From NCBI GenBank assembly GCA_002420315.1, contig DIHU01000061.1, positions 2,107 to 9,882 on the forward strand: 7,776 bases of DNA, read 5' to 3'. The position numbers were made by a program, and so were the translations under genes. Shown here piece after piece: positions 6,566-7,776 of the stretch; positions within the stretch are counted from its first letter, which is position 1; every line of letters starts with the position of its first letter. The stretch comes from Akkermansiaceae bacterium UBA5688 (GTDB taxonomy: Bacteria > Verrucomicrobiota > Verrucomicrobiia > Verrucomicrobiales > Akkermansiaceae). The notes beneath the pieces were generated by a model. The model was not told where the DNA came from and did no database searches. It saw only the letters and a program-made list of their open reading frames with translations.

Positions 6566-7057
6566 GTGGCCCTCTTGCTCCACCGTTTTTTTGTGGGTGT
6601 TTTTGATTGGATAAACTACCGAATTGTCCGTTTCTTCACACGTGTATCCGTTTTCATGAAGTTCCTGATCGTCTTAATCTGCTTTTTCTCCTTCGTGCAA
6701 TCCTGCACTCAGGAGTCACAGAATAAACTTCCTGGTCCATCTCCTTCGAAAGTCCAGTTCATCACTCCCTGGCAACCAGGTGGTGGAATGGGACTTTATG
6801 TGCGGACAGGTGGGGAACCATATCCGATCCAGGAAAATATTCGTAACTTTACCATGATCACCAAGAGGCAATTTTCGCGGAAAGGTGTCCCAGCTAGTGC
6901 TATCGCGGCGGCAAGCTTTCTTGAGGTTGGCGATTCCAAGGAAGATCTCCAAGCGATTTATGTGGTCAAAGAAGATAGTCAGTTTAAGGCTTTCAGAGGA
7001 TACTTTGTGCCAGGCTTTGGGGGACCGGTAGAGTGGGAACAGATAGATCTCTGGTAG
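6566..7057 (+). CDS. Small hypothetical lipoprotein
   Basis: I do not recognise the family. From the GTG at 6566 it is 163 residues; from the ATG at 6656 it is 133. MKFLIVLICFFSFVQSC, starting at the inner ATG, is an ideal short lipoprotein signal with lipobox VQSC (Cys47 in the long numbering). However, the clear Shine-Dalgarno AGGAGAAG (6551-6558) serves the GTG, seven bases later. The long form would therefore carry a 30-residue basic and aromatic stretch ahead of the signal, which is unusual. The mature part has no cysteine after the lipidated one and no transmembrane segment. It contains PWQPGGGMG, a mixed region of about 90 residues, and a C-terminal FVPGFGGPVEW. It follows the OmpA lipoprotein by 28 bases, suggesting an envelope role, but no function can be named. 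The lipoprotein call is confident; the start is not. Confidence 0.7.
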   Translation: MALLLHRFFVGVFDWINYRIVRFFTRVSVFMKFLIVLICFFSFVQSCTQESQNKLPGPSPSKVQFITPWQPGGGMGLYVRTGGEPYPIQENIRNFTMITKRQFSRKGVPASAIAAASFLEVGDSKEDLQAIYVVKEDSQFKAFRGYFVPGFGGPVEWEQIDLW

Positions 7058-7140
7058 GCCAAGGATCAGTAATAGTTTGGGGGGCAGTCGGAGCTACTCT
7101 TACTGGATCTTTGTTTTCTGTGGCAATTGAAGCCAACCTT

Positions 7141-7776
7141 TTAGATGAATTCTTGGTAGGTGGGTTTAATGATTAATTCGGGGACGACGACGTGGTTGGG
7201 GAGCTGAGCGATGGCGACAATAAGGGAGGCAATATCCTCGGGGTGTACCATACGGGCTTTTTGTTCGTCCGGGACTTTGACTGGGCGTTCATCTAGGATA
7301 GGGGTGTTAATCTCACCGGGAAAGATGCTGGTGATGCGGATACCATTTCCAGCTTCCTCAGCGTTGATGGCAGAAGCCATGCCAGAGACACCAAACTTGG
7401 AAGTCGCATAGGCCATGCCGGCAAGCGGGTAAGCACGTTTTCCTGCGATTGAGGAAATGTTAAAAACGAGTCCGTCTTGCCGATTGCGCATAGCAGGAAG
7501 CGCAGCGTGGACGAGGTTGAAAAATCCAGTGCAGTTGATAGCGAGTAGTTTATCAAAGTCTGCAGGATCAATTTCGCTGACCTTGCGTTTCACAATGTTC
7601 ACTCCGGCCGAGTTGACAAGAATATCGGGTGTGCCGAGTTCTAAAATGAGAGCATCAACTTCTTCACGTTTTGATATATCGCACTTGCATGGAGAGAGAT
7701 GATCTCCGGCGACTGCTTCGAGTTTTTCAAGATTGCGTCCGCAAATCGTAACGGTAGCTCCAGCTTCAGCGAGGGC
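7141..7776 (-). CDS. Short-chain dehydrogenase/reductase (SDR), N-terminus outside the window
   Basis: This is a classical SDR, an NAD(P)-dependent oxidoreductase of unknown substrate. The open frame runs off the right edge; 211 residues are visible and roughly the first 20-25, with the TGxxxGIG cofactor loop, are missing. Numbering from the first visible residue, CGRN (12-15) has a basic residue after beta-2 that favours NADP(H). NSAG (55-58) is the NNAG motif with Ser for the second Asn. Asn81, Ser109 (NISS), Tyr123 and Lys127 (YATSK) form the catalytic tetrad, and PGEINTP follows as the usual region after the active site. An apparent start near 7602 is only an internal GTG, since coding continues upstream with normal SDR sequence. 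It converges on the small lipoprotein gene across an 83-base gap in which I see no strong terminator. Confidence 0.88.
   Translation of the reverse strand, partial: ALAEAGATVTICGRNLEKLEAVAGDHLSPCKCDISKREEVDALILELGTPDILVNSAGVNIVKRKVSEIDPADFDKLLAINCTGFFNLVHAALPAMRNRQDGLVFNISSIAGKRAYPLAGMAYATSKFGVSGMASAINAEEAGNGIRITSIFPGEINTPILDERPVKVPDEQKARMVHPEDIASLIVAIAQLPNHVVVPELIIKPTYQEFI

Noticed and set aside
7058..7140. TGGC/GCCA inverted repeat (around 7120-7135) followed by four T residues as a terminator between the convergent genes
   Set aside because: The stem is only four base pairs and the T tract is short; not strong enough to call.
6995..7172. Open plus-strand frame of about 60 codons running from the end of the small lipoprotein gene into the SDR gene, with a hydrophobic, membrane-like stretch
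   Set aside because: It has no ATG or ribosome site and overlaps two well-supported genes, one of them antisense. The hydrophobicity is most simply chance.

Overview
This is a chromosomal stretch of about 48% G+C (estimated by eye) from a Gram-negative-type bacterium. It encodes two outer-membrane-type lipoproteins, one with a peptidoglycan-binding OmpA domain. It also encodes an exported Asp-box protein of a type I associate with Planctomycetota and Verrucomicrobiota. A marine or halotolerant member of the PVC group, probably Verrucomicrobiota, is my best guess, but nothing in the window proves it. I see no phage, transposon, CRISPR, tRNA or rRNA.

Layout: (1) 61-1194, minus strand: exported Asp-box (BNR) sialidase-like protein. 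(2) 1195-1581: a long divergent intergenic region with a possible promoter and several inverted repeats. One candidate terminator hairpin (1409-1462) shares bases with an upstream hairpin (1377-1415), so the two cannot form together, as in an attenuator. (3) 1582-5292, plus strand: three genes joined by stop/start overlaps of 8 and 4 bases. They encode an MpgP-like HAD phosphatase, a GT81 glucosyl-3-phosphoglycerate synthase and a GH13_18 phosphorylase of glucosylglycerate phosphorylase type. (4) 5293-5781, minus strand: a WbuC-like cupin whose stop codon directly abuts the end of the phosphorylase gene. (5) 5869-7057, plus strand: an OmpA-family lipoprotein with a glycine zipper, then a small unknown lipoprotein. 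(6) 7141-7776, minus strand: an SDR oxidoreductase whose N-terminus lies beyond the window.

The centrepiece is the three-gene operon. By family knowledge, GpgS joins NDP-glucose and 3-phosphoglycerate into glucosyl-3-phosphoglycerate. The HAD enzyme removes the phosphate to give glucosylglycerate (GG), a compatible solute linked to salt stress and nitrogen limitation. The GH13_18 enzyme can split GG with phosphate into glucose 1-phosphate and glycerate. The operon therefore seems to encode both synthesis and energy-saving recycling of the osmolyte. That raises the question of how a futile cycle is avoided, and makes the possible leader attenuator worth checking.
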